This document shows, piece after piece, positions 1 through 7,222 of a DNA stretch of 36,755 nucleotides. Location: the NCBI GenBank assembly GCA_025499625.1, contig JAFMVD010000056.1:1-36755 (forward strand). Direction: 5' to 3'. This DNA is from Carboxylicivirga fragile (GTDB taxonomy: Bacteria > Bacteroidota > Bacteroidia > Bacteroidales > Marinilabiliaceae). The translations under genes and the position numbers were made by a program. Numbering within the stretch: the stretch's first letter is position 1; every line of letters starts with the position of its first letter. The notes under the pieces were generated by a model. That model saw only the letters and a program-made list of their open reading frames with translations, did no database searches and was not told the origin of the DNA.

Positions 1-313
1 AGTTCTTCGAATATTTGCCGTAGCATATAGAGAAGAGCCATTTGTGAAATTATCTTGCTAAAAACTTGTTTTTATCTTAGAATGCTCGATGACCGCAGCC
101 CGGTACAAATAAATTAAAAAAACAAAGACCGGGTATAGTCGGTTATGAGCGAGGAGAGTGACCGCACTTCGGTTAACTCAGTGACCGAAGGTGAGCAGCT
201 TTATTTTACTCCATATAAGACTAACGCTGAAAATAAGGCTGCGATAGCCTGGCATGAACTTTTGCTGACGCGGGATGAAGAACACCTATGGACCAAGTCA
301 GAATGGACTATAC
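1..313. other. Intergenic stretch with GACCG-containing repeats
   Basis: No convincing gene is seen here. The pentamer GACCG occurs at 91, 127, 160 and 183, which is dense for such AT-rich surroundings. CTTCGGT at 167-173 pairs with ACCGAAG at 184-190, giving a 7-bp stem with a 10-base loop. An open frame at 145-375 would run across the 3' end of the LacI gene on the other strand and resembles nothing I recognise. The stretch could be the tail of a neighbouring transcription unit or the remnant of a gene lying to the left of the window. Confidence 0.4.
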
Positions 314-1363
314 TTATAAACCTTCGTAATAATCTATGTTTTGACAATTTAAAACGTCAATCGGTAAGTAATTAATGTCAGCTATTTTTTCTTTTCTAAA
401 GATTGCATTAAACATGAGCATAACTGCGTTGTAACCTTGCGATTTAGATTGTTGACCAATTAAGATATCGATAACTCCTTCTTTTAGAAACTGGATGTTT
501 TCATCAAGTGTGTCAAAACCAATGAGCATAATGTTGGTAATATTACTTTTTTGAAGTATGGAAGCTATTCGAAAAGCGCGTGAGTTTGGAACATAAATAG
601 TGCTTGTGTTGGGGTGCTCCTTTAAAAAGCCAATTAATTGTTTTTCGTATGAACGATTATTCGTATCAATTTTTAGATTTAAATGATGAATAACCGGTTG
701 GACGAATTTCTTGTTTTCAAAATAATTTATAAAACCTTCTATACGGGCATGATGATGTGAATATTCCTGTTGTTCTTTTGAGATATAGGTGATTAAAACT
801 TCATGTTTCTCTCTTAATGCCATCTGACAGAGACTGGCTGCTAATTTACCTGCACCGAAGGCATTTTGCCCAATAAACGATAATGGAGTAGCTTCTGAGT
901 GGTGAATGTTGATATGAATATAAGGGATGTTTAATGTTTTAAGTTTTTCTGCGAATATACCTGATTCATTAAAAAACATGGGAACATAAATTACACCATC
1001 AGCTTTGCTGTCAATAGCAATTTTACAAGCTCCGTTAAAGGCATCCACACGGGGCGCGAAGTAAATCTTCTCAATTGCTAACTTAAATGATGATAGTTCT
1101 TTAATGGCCTTATTGATTCCTGCATCTGGTCGTTCCCAATATTTCGTTTCTTTGGGATCAGGAAGAAGACAAATGATTTTCAGTTCCTTCTTAAGAGCTA
1201 AGTTACGTGCTAGTATATCAGGTTCATATCCCAATTCTTTAACCGCTTTTTGAATTTTCTCCGCTGCTTTATTTGAGACTTTACCACGTTGATGTATAAA
1301 GCGATCCACCGTGCCAGCTGATACTTCTGCTTTTTTTGCAATATCGACTATTCTGATTTTCAT
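314..1363 (-). CDS. LacI-family transcriptional regulator, probable repressor of galacturonate catabolism
   Basis: This is a 349-residue protein of normal LacI-family length. Residues 3-50 form the LacI helix-turn-helix and hinge region (DIAKKAEVSAGTVDRFIHQR, then KVSNKAAEKIQKAV). Residues from about 60 to 340 look like a periplasmic-binding-protein-type effector domain of the sugar-binding class (IGQNAFGAGKLAA near 165-177, LIGFDTLDENIQFLKEG near 280-296). It should bind DNA as a dimer and release it when a pathway sugar acid binds. It lies 174 bp downstream of uxaC on the same strand, with a candidate terminator between them, so it may have its own promoter. Two similar palindromes, before uxaB and before kdgK, are the obvious candidate targets. 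The effector (tagaturonate, galacturonate or KDG) cannot be read from the sequence. Family assignment is firm; regulon assignment is inferred. Confidence 0.9.
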   Translation of the reverse strand: MKIRIVDIAKKAEVSAGTVDRFIHQRGKVSNKAAEKIQKAVKELGYEPDILARNLALKKELKIICLLPDPKETKYWERPDAGINKAIKELSSFKLAIEKIYFAPRVDAFNGACKIAIDSKADGVIYVPMFFNESGIFAEKLKTLNIPYIHINIHHSEATPLSFIGQNAFGAGKLAASLCQMALREKHEVLITYISKEQQEYSHHHARIEGFINYFENKKFVQPVIHHLNLKIDTNNRSYEKQLIGFLKEHPNTSTIYVPNSRAFRIASILQKSNITNIMLIGFDTLDENIQFLKEGVIDILIGQQSKSQGYNAVMLMFNAIFRKEKIADINYLPIDVLNCQNIDYYEGL

Positions 1364-1454
1364 ATGCCTTTAATCTGTACTCAATTGTCATATGGAACTC
1401 GCCAATTCTAATCATACCATTATGCGAGATATTATTCCCAGGCTCGTTTCATGC

Positions 1455-1492
1455 TTTATAAAATAAGGACGCCAGTTCTAAACCAGCGTCCT
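1455..1492 (-). terminator. Candidate terminator of the uxaBAC operon
   Basis: AGGACGC at 1466-1472 pairs perfectly with GCGTCCT at 1486-1492, giving a 7-bp GC-rich stem with a 13-base loop. Read on the minus strand, the stem is followed by a U-rich tail (complement of 1455-1465). It sits 46 bp past the uxaC stop and before the LacI gene. The loop is long and the tail is not a pure U tract, so it may be only partly effective. Confidence 0.5.
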
Positions 1493-1537
1493 GTTCTTTC
1501 AATTGTTGCATTCAAAGAAACTATTAATTGGGAAGAA

Positions 1538-2938
1538 TTAAAAGTTGAAATAGTTTTTAGCATTGTAATAACAGATGCCTTCAACGTATTCCTTCAATAG
1601 TTCCATATCATTTGGAATTAGGCCTTTTTCAACATCTTCAGCTAAAAGATTACAAAGAATACGGCGGAAATATTCATGACGACTGTAACTCAAAAAGCTT
1701 CTGGAGTCAGTCAACATTCCTACGAAGCGACTTAATAAACCAAGGTTTGAAAGGGTATTTATTTGCTTTTCCATACCATCTTTCTGATCCAGGAACCACC
1801 AGCCTGAACCCCATTGTATTTTACCTGCTATTTTACCATCCTGAAAATTACCTAGCATGGTGGCATATACTTCGTTGTGTGAAGGGTTTAGATTATACAA
1901 TATGGTTTTGGTCAATTTGTCTTCTGTGGCCAAACGATTTAAGAATTTAGAGAGGTCTTTTGCTACCAAATCATCACCAATTGAATCAAAGCCAGTATCA
2001 GGGCCAAGCTCATTGTACATTTTGGTATTGTTATTACGAATAGCCCCAATATGGAATTGTTGTGTCCAGCCTTTGTTGTGGTCCATCACTGCCAGTTCGT
2101 ATAAGACTGCTGATTTGTATTTTAATATTTCGGACTCAGTCAATGCTTCCTTATTTAAAGCCTTGGCGAAAATAGCTTCAATTTCCTGTGTGGTGAAGTC
2201 CTCGCAGAAGAAGCGGTCCAAACCATGGTCAGATAATTTACACCCCATCTGTTCAAAAAAGTCCTGACGAATTTGCAATGCATTTAATAGATCAGAATAG
2301 TTTAGGATGGTCGTACCTGCCGTTTCTGCTAATTTGGAGATATAAGCATTAAAGTCATCCAGCTTTTCAATGGCCATGGCTTTGTCGGCTCTCCATGTTG
2401 GAAATACTTTTGTGTCAAACCCTGAGTCTTTTATCATCTGGTGCCATTCCAGTGAATCAACCGGGTCATCAGTGGTGCAAATTACTTCTACATTAGCTTG
2501 TTTAATCAAGCCTTTACACGAGAATTCAGCGGTTTGTAATTTAGCATTACAATCGTCCCAGATCTCTTTTGCCGTGTTTTTGTTTAAAATTGTTTTAATG
2601 CCGAAGGGCTTGTTCAATTCCAGATGTGTCCAATGATAAAGAGGGTTGCGTAAAGTATAAGGTACGGTTTTGGCCCAATTGTAAAATTTATCCCAATCGC
2701 TTACATCACCCGTTATCTCATTTTCTGGAATGCCATTGGTGCGCATTGCACGCCACTTATAGTGATCGCCATATAACCAAGTTTGAGTTAGGTTTTTGAA
2801 ATTAACATCTTCGGCAATTTGTTGCGGAGGAATATGACAGTGATAATCAATAATTGGCAGGTTGGCTGCATATTCGTGATACAATTTTTTCGCGACATCG
2901 TTTGATAATAGAAAGTCATTGTGTATAAAAGTGCTCAT
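1538..2938 (-). CDS. uxaC: Glucuronate/galacturonate isomerase (uronate isomerase)
   Basis: This is a 466-residue cytosolic enzyme of the uronate isomerase family (EC 5.3.1.12), full length for the family. It converts D-galacturonate to D-tagaturonate and D-glucuronate to D-fructuronate, the first cytosolic step of the isomerase pathway. Visible family motifs are DYHCHI near residue 32 (metal-binding His pair of this amidohydrolase-superfamily enzyme), CTTDDPVDSLEWH near 153-165, GSGWWFLDQKDGMEKQ near 378-393, and LTDSRSFLSYSRHEYFRR near 410-427. It is last in the minus-strand uxaB-uxaA-uxaC group, with only 16 bp separating it from uxaA, so co-transcription is very likely. Substrates released by the pectinases of the same locus, mainly galacturonate, would feed it. 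No sign of truncation or frameshift. Confidence 0.96.
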   Translation of the reverse strand: MSTFIHNDFLLSNDVAKKLYHEYAANLPIIDYHCHIPPQQIAEDVNFKNLTQTWLYGDHYKWRAMRTNGIPENEITGDVSDWDKFYNWAKTVPYTLRNPLYHWTHLELNKPFGIKTILNKNTAKEIWDDCNAKLQTAEFSCKGLIKQANVEVICTTDDPVDSLEWHQMIKDSGFDTKVFPTWRADKAMAIEKLDDFNAYISKLAETAGTTILNYSDLLNALQIRQDFFEQMGCKLSDHGLDRFFCEDFTTQEIEAIFAKALNKEALTESEILKYKSAVLYELAVMDHNKGWTQQFHIGAIRNNNTKMYNELGPDTGFDSIGDDLVAKDLSKFLNRLATEDKLTKTILYNLNPSHNEVYATMLGNFQDGKIAGKIQWGSGWWFLDQKDGMEKQINTLSNLGLLSRFVGMLTDSRSFLSYSRHEYFRRILCNLLAEDVEKGLIPNDMELLKEYVEGICYYNAKNYFNF

Positions 2939-2954
2939 TGTTATATCGTTTTAA

Positions 2955-4445
2955 TTAAAGGGTAACGCCACTCTTAAAAATGGCTATCTCCTTAAAGTTT
3001 GTTAGTTCGTGTTTTAATTTTTTACCATTGGCAATTTCAATTAGAAAATCTGTGAATTCCTTTCTTAACTCATCCATACTTACTGTACCATCTACTAAGC
3101 CGCCGGCATTAAAATCCATCCAATTGCCTTTGTGATTAAATAGTTGTGAATTTGTTGCGATTTTCATGGTTGGCACAAAGCTGCCAAATGGGGTACCACG
3201 TCCAGTAGTGAATAAAACCATCTGACAACCAGTAAACCCTAATGCAGAACTGGCAACTAAATCATTGCCAGGTGACCATAGTAGGTTAAGTCCAGGTGTC
3301 TTTATTTGATCGCCATAAGCAAGCACGTCACTCACAATGGCATCGCCACCTTTTTGAACGCAGCCTAGTGATTTTTCTTCTAGTGTAGTGATGCCACCAT
3401 TTTTGTTGCCAGGTGAAGGATTTTCATAAATGGGTTGATTACTTGTTCTGAAATAATCTTTAAAACCATTGATTAAATCAACTGTCTTGCAAAACACATT
3501 CTCAGTTTCGGCCCGCTCCATTAAAATCGTTTCGGCACCAAACATTTCAGGAACTTCGGTCAGCACGGTTGTGCCTCCTTGGGCCACCAACCAATCAGAG
3601 AAGCGTCCTAATAGGGGATTGGCAGTAATTCCAGAGAATCCATCGCTACCACCACATTTTAATCCAATTTTAAGTTTGGATACAGGAGCTGTTGTGCGTT
3701 TATCATTCCTCATCTGTTCACATAGGCTTTTAACAATTTTCAGCCCTACTTCTACTTCGTCTTCAACTTCTTGAGAAATTAAAAAGTGTACTCTATCTTT
3801 ATCCCATGTGCCAATGATTTCTTTTAACTGTGAAGTCTGGTTGTTTTCGCAACCCAATCCAAGCACTAAAACACCGCCTGCATTTGGGTGTTTAATGGCA
3901 GCCGCTAATGCTTTTTGTGTATTTAAATGGTCACCACCTAGTTGAGAACAACCGTACTGATGACTTAATACCAAGATGTCATCCAAATGGCTGGTGTCCG
4001 TTTCAGCTTTTAATTGATCTACAATGAGCTTGGCTTGACCGTTTACACACCCAACTGTGGGGATAATCCATAATTCATTGCGAATACCTACATCACCGTT
4101 TTTTCGCACAAAGCCTTCGAAGGTGCGTTGTTCCTGAGGAATGTTTAAGGCCTGTCCTTTAGGTTCGTATTGGTATTCAAGGTTTTCATCAAGACCTGTT
4201 CGCACATTATGCGAATGAACGTGTTGTCCAACTTCGATCGCTTCCTTAGCTATTCCGATCGAGTAGCCATATTTAATAATGTGCTCATCCTTTGCGATAG
4301 TTGAAACGGCTATTTTATGACCTTGAGGAATGTCATTAGCTACCCTTATGCTGGAAGCGTTATGCGTAATAATTGTATCCTTCTCAATTGCTTGGAGTGC
4401 AACAATTACATTATCACCCGGATGTATTTGAATGTATTTGCTCAT
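2955..4445 (-). CDS. uxaA: Altronate dehydratase
   Basis: This 496-residue protein is a full-length UxaA (EC 4.2.1.7). It dehydrates D-altronate to 2-keto-3-deoxygluconate and is an iron-dependent cytosolic enzyme of the UxaA/GarD family. Residues about 8-80 form the N-terminal SAF domain, and the remainder is the catalytic region. Recognisable blocks are GFVRKNGDVGIRNE near 110-123, HQYGCSQLGGDHLNT near 162-176, VLGLGCENNQ near 194-203, KCGGSDGFSGITANPLLG near 264-281 and TGRGTPFGSFVPTMKI near 412-427. The cysteines in the GCSQ, GCEN and KCGG blocks are plausible metal ligands. It sits between uxaB (10 bp upstream) and uxaC (16 bp downstream), in pathway company. Both domains are carried on one chain, as is usual for full-length UxaA. 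Confidence 0.95.
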   Translation of the reverse strand: MSKYIQIHPGDNVIVALQAIEKDTIITHNASSIRVANDIPQGHKIAVSTIAKDEHIIKYGYSIGIAKEAIEVGQHVHSHNVRTGLDENLEYQYEPKGQALNIPQEQRTFEGFVRKNGDVGIRNELWIIPTVGCVNGQAKLIVDQLKAETDTSHLDDILVLSHQYGCSQLGGDHLNTQKALAAAIKHPNAGGVLVLGLGCENNQTSQLKEIIGTWDKDRVHFLISQEVEDEVEVGLKIVKSLCEQMRNDKRTTAPVSKLKIGLKCGGSDGFSGITANPLLGRFSDWLVAQGGTTVLTEVPEMFGAETILMERAETENVFCKTVDLINGFKDYFRTSNQPIYENPSPGNKNGGITTLEEKSLGCVQKGGDAIVSDVLAYGDQIKTPGLNLLWSPGNDLVASSALGFTGCQMVLFTTGRGTPFGSFVPTMKIATNSQLFNHKGNWMDFNAGGLVDGTVSMDELRKEFTDFLIEIANGKKLKHELTNFKEIAIFKSGVTL

Positions 4446-4455
4446 GATTTACTTT

Positions 4456-5895
4456 TTATTGTGCCATTTTAATTGCCGATTGGATACCATTTTCCATAAT
4501 CTCAGTAATGTTTTTGCTTACCACCTCCGTTAAACCCTCGATGGATGATAAATCAGTGTTCCAGATTTTTTGATTTGATAAAATGGCAGCAGTTAATGAT
4601 TTGTATGACTGCATATTTTCCCATTCATTTTGTATGAATTCAATATGTTCTTTTGTGTCGTTAATCGTGAAGTCAAGATGGTTGTATTTTCCTCTATAAA
4701 GAACAATAAGTGCAGCTAATGAGAGTGATAATTTAGCTGGAATTTTACCATTACTGTTGTAGCAGTCAAACAATGAAGGGTAATCGCGAGTCATCCATTT
4801 AGACAATGAATTAAGCGAAATGTCTTTTAAGAAATGACGAATATAGGGGTTGAAAAAGCGCTCAAGTATTTCATCTGCAAATATGCCAAGGTTTTTTTTA
4901 TCACCTTCAATGTTCGGAATAATCTCATTGGCGACCATACCATTTATAAATGCTGAAATTACTTTGTCGTCAAAAGCCTCCTTTACTGTTTCATATCCAC
5001 TTAATAAGCCAATTGGAACTAAAGCTGTGTGTGATCCATTGAGAATGCGCACTTTTTTATCGCGAAATTTGGTCATGTCTTCTAACCATACCACATTTAA
5101 ACCCGCTTTATCAAATGGATACTTTTCTCGAATGTTTAAGGGTGCCTCAATGGCCCAAAGGTGGAAGTACTCTCCTGCAACAACTAGGTTGTCCTCGTAA
5201 CCAATGTCTTCTTGTATTGCCTTTATATTATCCCTTGGAAATCCGGGGACAATTCTATCTACCAAAGTGTTGCAGAATGTACAGCTATTGTTTATCCAGT
5301 TTATGAATCCTGTTTCTAGCTCATGACTTGCGGCTAATTCTAGAACAATCTCTTTTAGAATACTCGCATTTTTGTCAATTAACTCACAACAGAAAAAAGT
5401 TAAACCTTTAGCTTCATCACCCTTGAAGTGTTGATATCTTTTAAACAACAGTTGTGTCACCTTGCCTGGGAATGATTTTGGGGGCCGTGCATGGATATCT
5501 TCGTTGTCGATACGGCTAATGCCAGCTTCGGTGGTATTGGAAACAACCAGTTCTAATTCAGGATTCAGAATATATTCTTGATACTTTTCGTAATCTGAAT
5601 AAGGGTTAATGGCGTCCATGATACAATCTACCATTTCTGTTTCCTGCACTGGCTTACCATCTTTTATGCCTTGCAAAAGAACGTGATATAGGTTGTCTTG
5701 CTTATTTAGTAAATCAACCATTCCTTTTTCCAATGGCTGTACAACCACAACACCATTATTGGTTTCAAGCGCCTTATTACTTTTGTGAATCATCCAATCT
5801 ACAAAAGCGCGGAGGAAGTTGCCTTCCCCAAATTGTAGAATCTTAAAATTATAATTATTTGCTTCCGGATATGTTGTTCTATTTAAAGCTTTCAT
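4456..5895 (-). CDS. uxaB: Tagaturonate reductase (altronate oxidoreductase)
   Basis: This 479-residue protein belongs to the long-chain mannitol dehydrogenase family and is best called UxaB (EC 1.1.1.58), which reduces D-tagaturonate to D-altronate with NADH. The N-terminal Rossmann entry reads ILQFGEGNFLRAFVDWMI (residues about 19-36). The family signature region RILNGSHTALVPIGLLSGYE lies near 283-302, with a lysine just before it (KKVRILN), the position of the catalytic lysine in this family. The related fructuronate reductase UxuB shares the fold, but the partners UxaA and UxaC argue for UxaB. It is the first gene of the minus-strand operon. A TAACTTTG -7 box and a LacI-type palindrome lie about 90-130 bp upstream, suggesting repression in the absence of uronates. 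Confidence 0.93.
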   Translation of the reverse strand: MKALNRTTYPEANNYNFKILQFGEGNFLRAFVDWMIHKSNKALETNNGVVVVQPLEKGMVDLLNKQDNLYHVLLQGIKDGKPVQETEMVDCIMDAINPYSDYEKYQEYILNPELELVVSNTTEAGISRIDNEDIHARPPKSFPGKVTQLLFKRYQHFKGDEAKGLTFFCCELIDKNASILKEIVLELAASHELETGFINWINNSCTFCNTLVDRIVPGFPRDNIKAIQEDIGYEDNLVVAGEYFHLWAIEAPLNIREKYPFDKAGLNVVWLEDMTKFRDKKVRILNGSHTALVPIGLLSGYETVKEAFDDKVISAFINGMVANEIIPNIEGDKKNLGIFADEILERFFNPYIRHFLKDISLNSLSKWMTRDYPSLFDCYNSNGKIPAKLSLSLAALIVLYRGKYNHLDFTINDTKEHIEFIQNEWENMQSYKSLTAAILSNQKIWNTDLSSIEGLTEVVSKNITEIMENGIQSAIKMAQ

Positions 5896-5986
5896 ATGTA
5901 ATTAGTTTAATTATTTGATTAATGAGTATACTTTAATTTAATGCTTGAATTTGACTATGTCCACTTTTTTTAGAGAGATAGCGATA

Positions 5987-5994
5987 CAAAGTTA
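5987..5994 (-). promoter_or_regulatory. Probable -7 promoter box of the uxaBAC operon
   Basis: Read on the minus strand this is TAACTTTG, an exact match to the Bacteroidota -7 consensus TAnnTTTG. It lies about 92 bp upstream of the uxaB start codon. No clear TTTG -33 box is seen; the matching region is occupied by the palindrome at 6003-6022, which begins 8 bp further upstream. Confidence 0.55.
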
Positions 5995-6002
5995 AAGAAA
6001 AA

Positions 6003-6022
6003 AATGTGTGCGCGCACATATT
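6003..6022. promoter_or_regulatory. Candidate LacI-family operator upstream of uxaB
   Basis: A 20-bp near-perfect palindrome with core TGTGCGCGCACA (6007-6018). The outer bases AAT and ATT also pair, with a single mismatched pair between core and flank. Its central CG and length are typical of LacI-family operators. It covers roughly -16 to -35 relative to the -7 box, where bound repressor would block RNA polymerase. It shares the 9-mer TGTGTGCGC with the palindrome before kdgK. The regulator at 314-1363 is the natural candidate to bind it; this is inferred. Confidence 0.65.
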
Positions 6023-6280
6023 GTAAAAATGGGTTAAGCCTTTCAGTTTTTACATGGTTTATATTTTTCCAAGAGAATGCGTTATTCAGTCTTTAAAGAT
6101 GAATGGTCATTTGTGACTGATTTAGAATAATATTCATTTCAAAAATGATGCAATTCAAAAGCAAGCAAATGTGAATAATGGTACTTAGTTTAATTAAGAA
6201 ATTTATGAAAAGTTTTCATTTGACGGGTGTTTTAAGATAAAATGCCACCCATATAAATTTATGTGCGTTAGTAACTTGCC

Positions 6281-6288
6281 TATGTTTT
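6281..6288 (+). promoter_or_regulatory. Possible -7 box for the small secreted protein gene
   Basis: TATGTTTT matches TAnnTTTG at all but the last base and lies 38 bp before the start codon at 6327. No convincing -33 TTTG was found at the expected distance, so support is weak. Confidence 0.3.
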
Positions 6289-6326
6289 AAATAAATGATT
6301 TTACTAACTATTAAAAGAATTGTTTT

Positions 6327-7013
6327 ATGAAAAAAGTTTACACTTTATTAAGTGCCCTATTCGTAATGGGAATTGTGACAGGGCAAGTATGGAATGTGTC
6401 ATCTGATGCTTTTAATGCATTAGGGACTATTACGACCGAAACAAGCGTATCTGGTTTTACAATTTATGCTGCAGCTGACAAAACTGTGATAATTGAAGAG
6501 AATAGTAAATCAATGGATGGTATTGATTTTACCCATCGTATGAAACTGGGAGGTTCTGGAAGTTGGACAGATGCGACGACTCCATATGGACGAGTTTTAG
6601 GATTTGATGTTACGGGAAGCTGCACTATTACGGTATATGGAATGTCGTCAAGCAGTTCGGCCACACGCGAACTAGTAGTCGCATATGGGGATAAGGACAC
6701 TGAATTAGGACGTCTTATAACAGGTGGTGCAGTCATTGATAAAGGTGTGTTTAGCCATACTGGAGGTGCTACCAACTTTTATTTATATTCGGCATCCAGT
6801 GGTTTTAATGTCTACATGGTAAGTGTAGATTACGCATCATCAATTGAAATAAAAGATGTCAATAAAAATGTAGTTCGAAAAGAATACTACAACGTTAATG
6901 GAGTAAATGTGGGCAACAATTTTAATGCTTTAAGTAAAGGTGTTTATATTGAATGTTTGTATTACAGCGACGGATCAAAAAATACAACAAAAGTTTGTAA
7001 GACTAGACTATAA
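6327..7013 (+). CDS. Secreted beta-sandwich-like module protein with C-terminal sorting tail
   Basis: This 228-residue protein starts with a signal peptide (MKKVYTLLSALFVMGIVTGQ, probable cleavage after the Gly before Gln20). Residues about 20-170 form one module beginning VWNVSSDAFNALG and ending FNVYMVSVDY. Modules of this kind are, to my recollection, found attached to pectate lyases and pectin methylesterases of Bacteroidota. Here the module stands alone, with no catalytic domain. Residues about 172-228 (YYNVNGVNVGN, KGVYIECLYYSDGSK, TTKVCKTRL) resemble a T9SS-type sorting tail. The module resembles parts of the large CE8 protein at 30326-33973, including the VW start and the terminal YxxxVxV strand. 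It may be a pectin-binding protein, but no binding residues can be pinned down. It is divergent from uxaB and followed by its own terminator, so it is a single-gene unit. Confidence 0.75.
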   Translation: MKKVYTLLSALFVMGIVTGQVWNVSSDAFNALGTITTETSVSGFTIYAAADKTVIIEENSKSMDGIDFTHRMKLGGSGSWTDATTPYGRVLGFDVTGSCTITVYGMSSSSSATRELVVAYGDKDTELGRLITGGAVIDKGVFSHTGGATNFYLYSASSGFNVYMVSVDYASSIEIKDVNKNVVRKEYYNVNGVNVGNNFNALSKGVYIECLYYSDGSKNTTKVCKTRL

Positions 7014-7038
7014 TAATTTTTGATTTATTTGATTAGAT

Positions 7039-7066
7039 GGGGAAGTATCATATTCCCCTTTTTTTT
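7039..7066 (+). terminator. Rho-independent terminator after the small secreted protein
   Basis: GGGGAA (7039-7044) pairs with TTCCCC (7053-7058) around an 8-base loop and is followed by eight T residues (7059-7066). It lies 25 bp after the stop codon at 7013 and separates this gene from the convergent HTCS gene. The minus-strand side lacks a T-rich tail, so it should act in one direction only. Confidence 0.85.
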
Positions 7067-7222
7067 GATGTTTGATAAGATGCATATCTAATGTTATCTA
7101 TGATATTGTTAGTTGAGCACAGTAGTAATTTAATTACTCCCTTTCTGTTTATTTGTAAGCAATAACATGCCAAATATATACCGTGAATTACAATGCGCTT
7201 ATTAACTATTGTTGAACTACGA

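Larger units (their letters stand above)
5896..6326. other. Divergent intergenic region, uxaB to secreted module protein
   Basis: This 431-bp AT-rich gap separates two divergent genes. The uxaB side holds the -7 box at 5987-5994 and the palindrome at 6003-6022. The other side holds a possible -7 box (TATGTTTT, 6281-6288). No open frame in it looks like a gene. The part between about 6030 and 6260 shows nothing I can interpret. Confidence 0.6.

Noticed and set aside
145-375. 76-residue open frame on the plus strand
   Set aside because: It overlaps the 3' end of the LacI gene on the opposite strand, has no recognisable motif and lies in the GACCG repeat area. Coding status cannot be supported.
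1399-1430. CTCGC/GCGAG inverted repeat upstream of the LacI gene as an autoregulatory operator
   Set aside because: The arms are only 5 bp with about 21 bp between them, and they do not resemble the GTGTGCGC-type palindromes.
1857-2267. 136-residue open frame antisense to uxaC
   Set aside because: uxaC is full length with all family blocks; the antisense frame is a by-product.
6258-6270. ATGTGCGTTA as a third LacI operator
   Set aside because: Only a half-site resembles the palindromes before uxaB and kdgK; no second arm is present.
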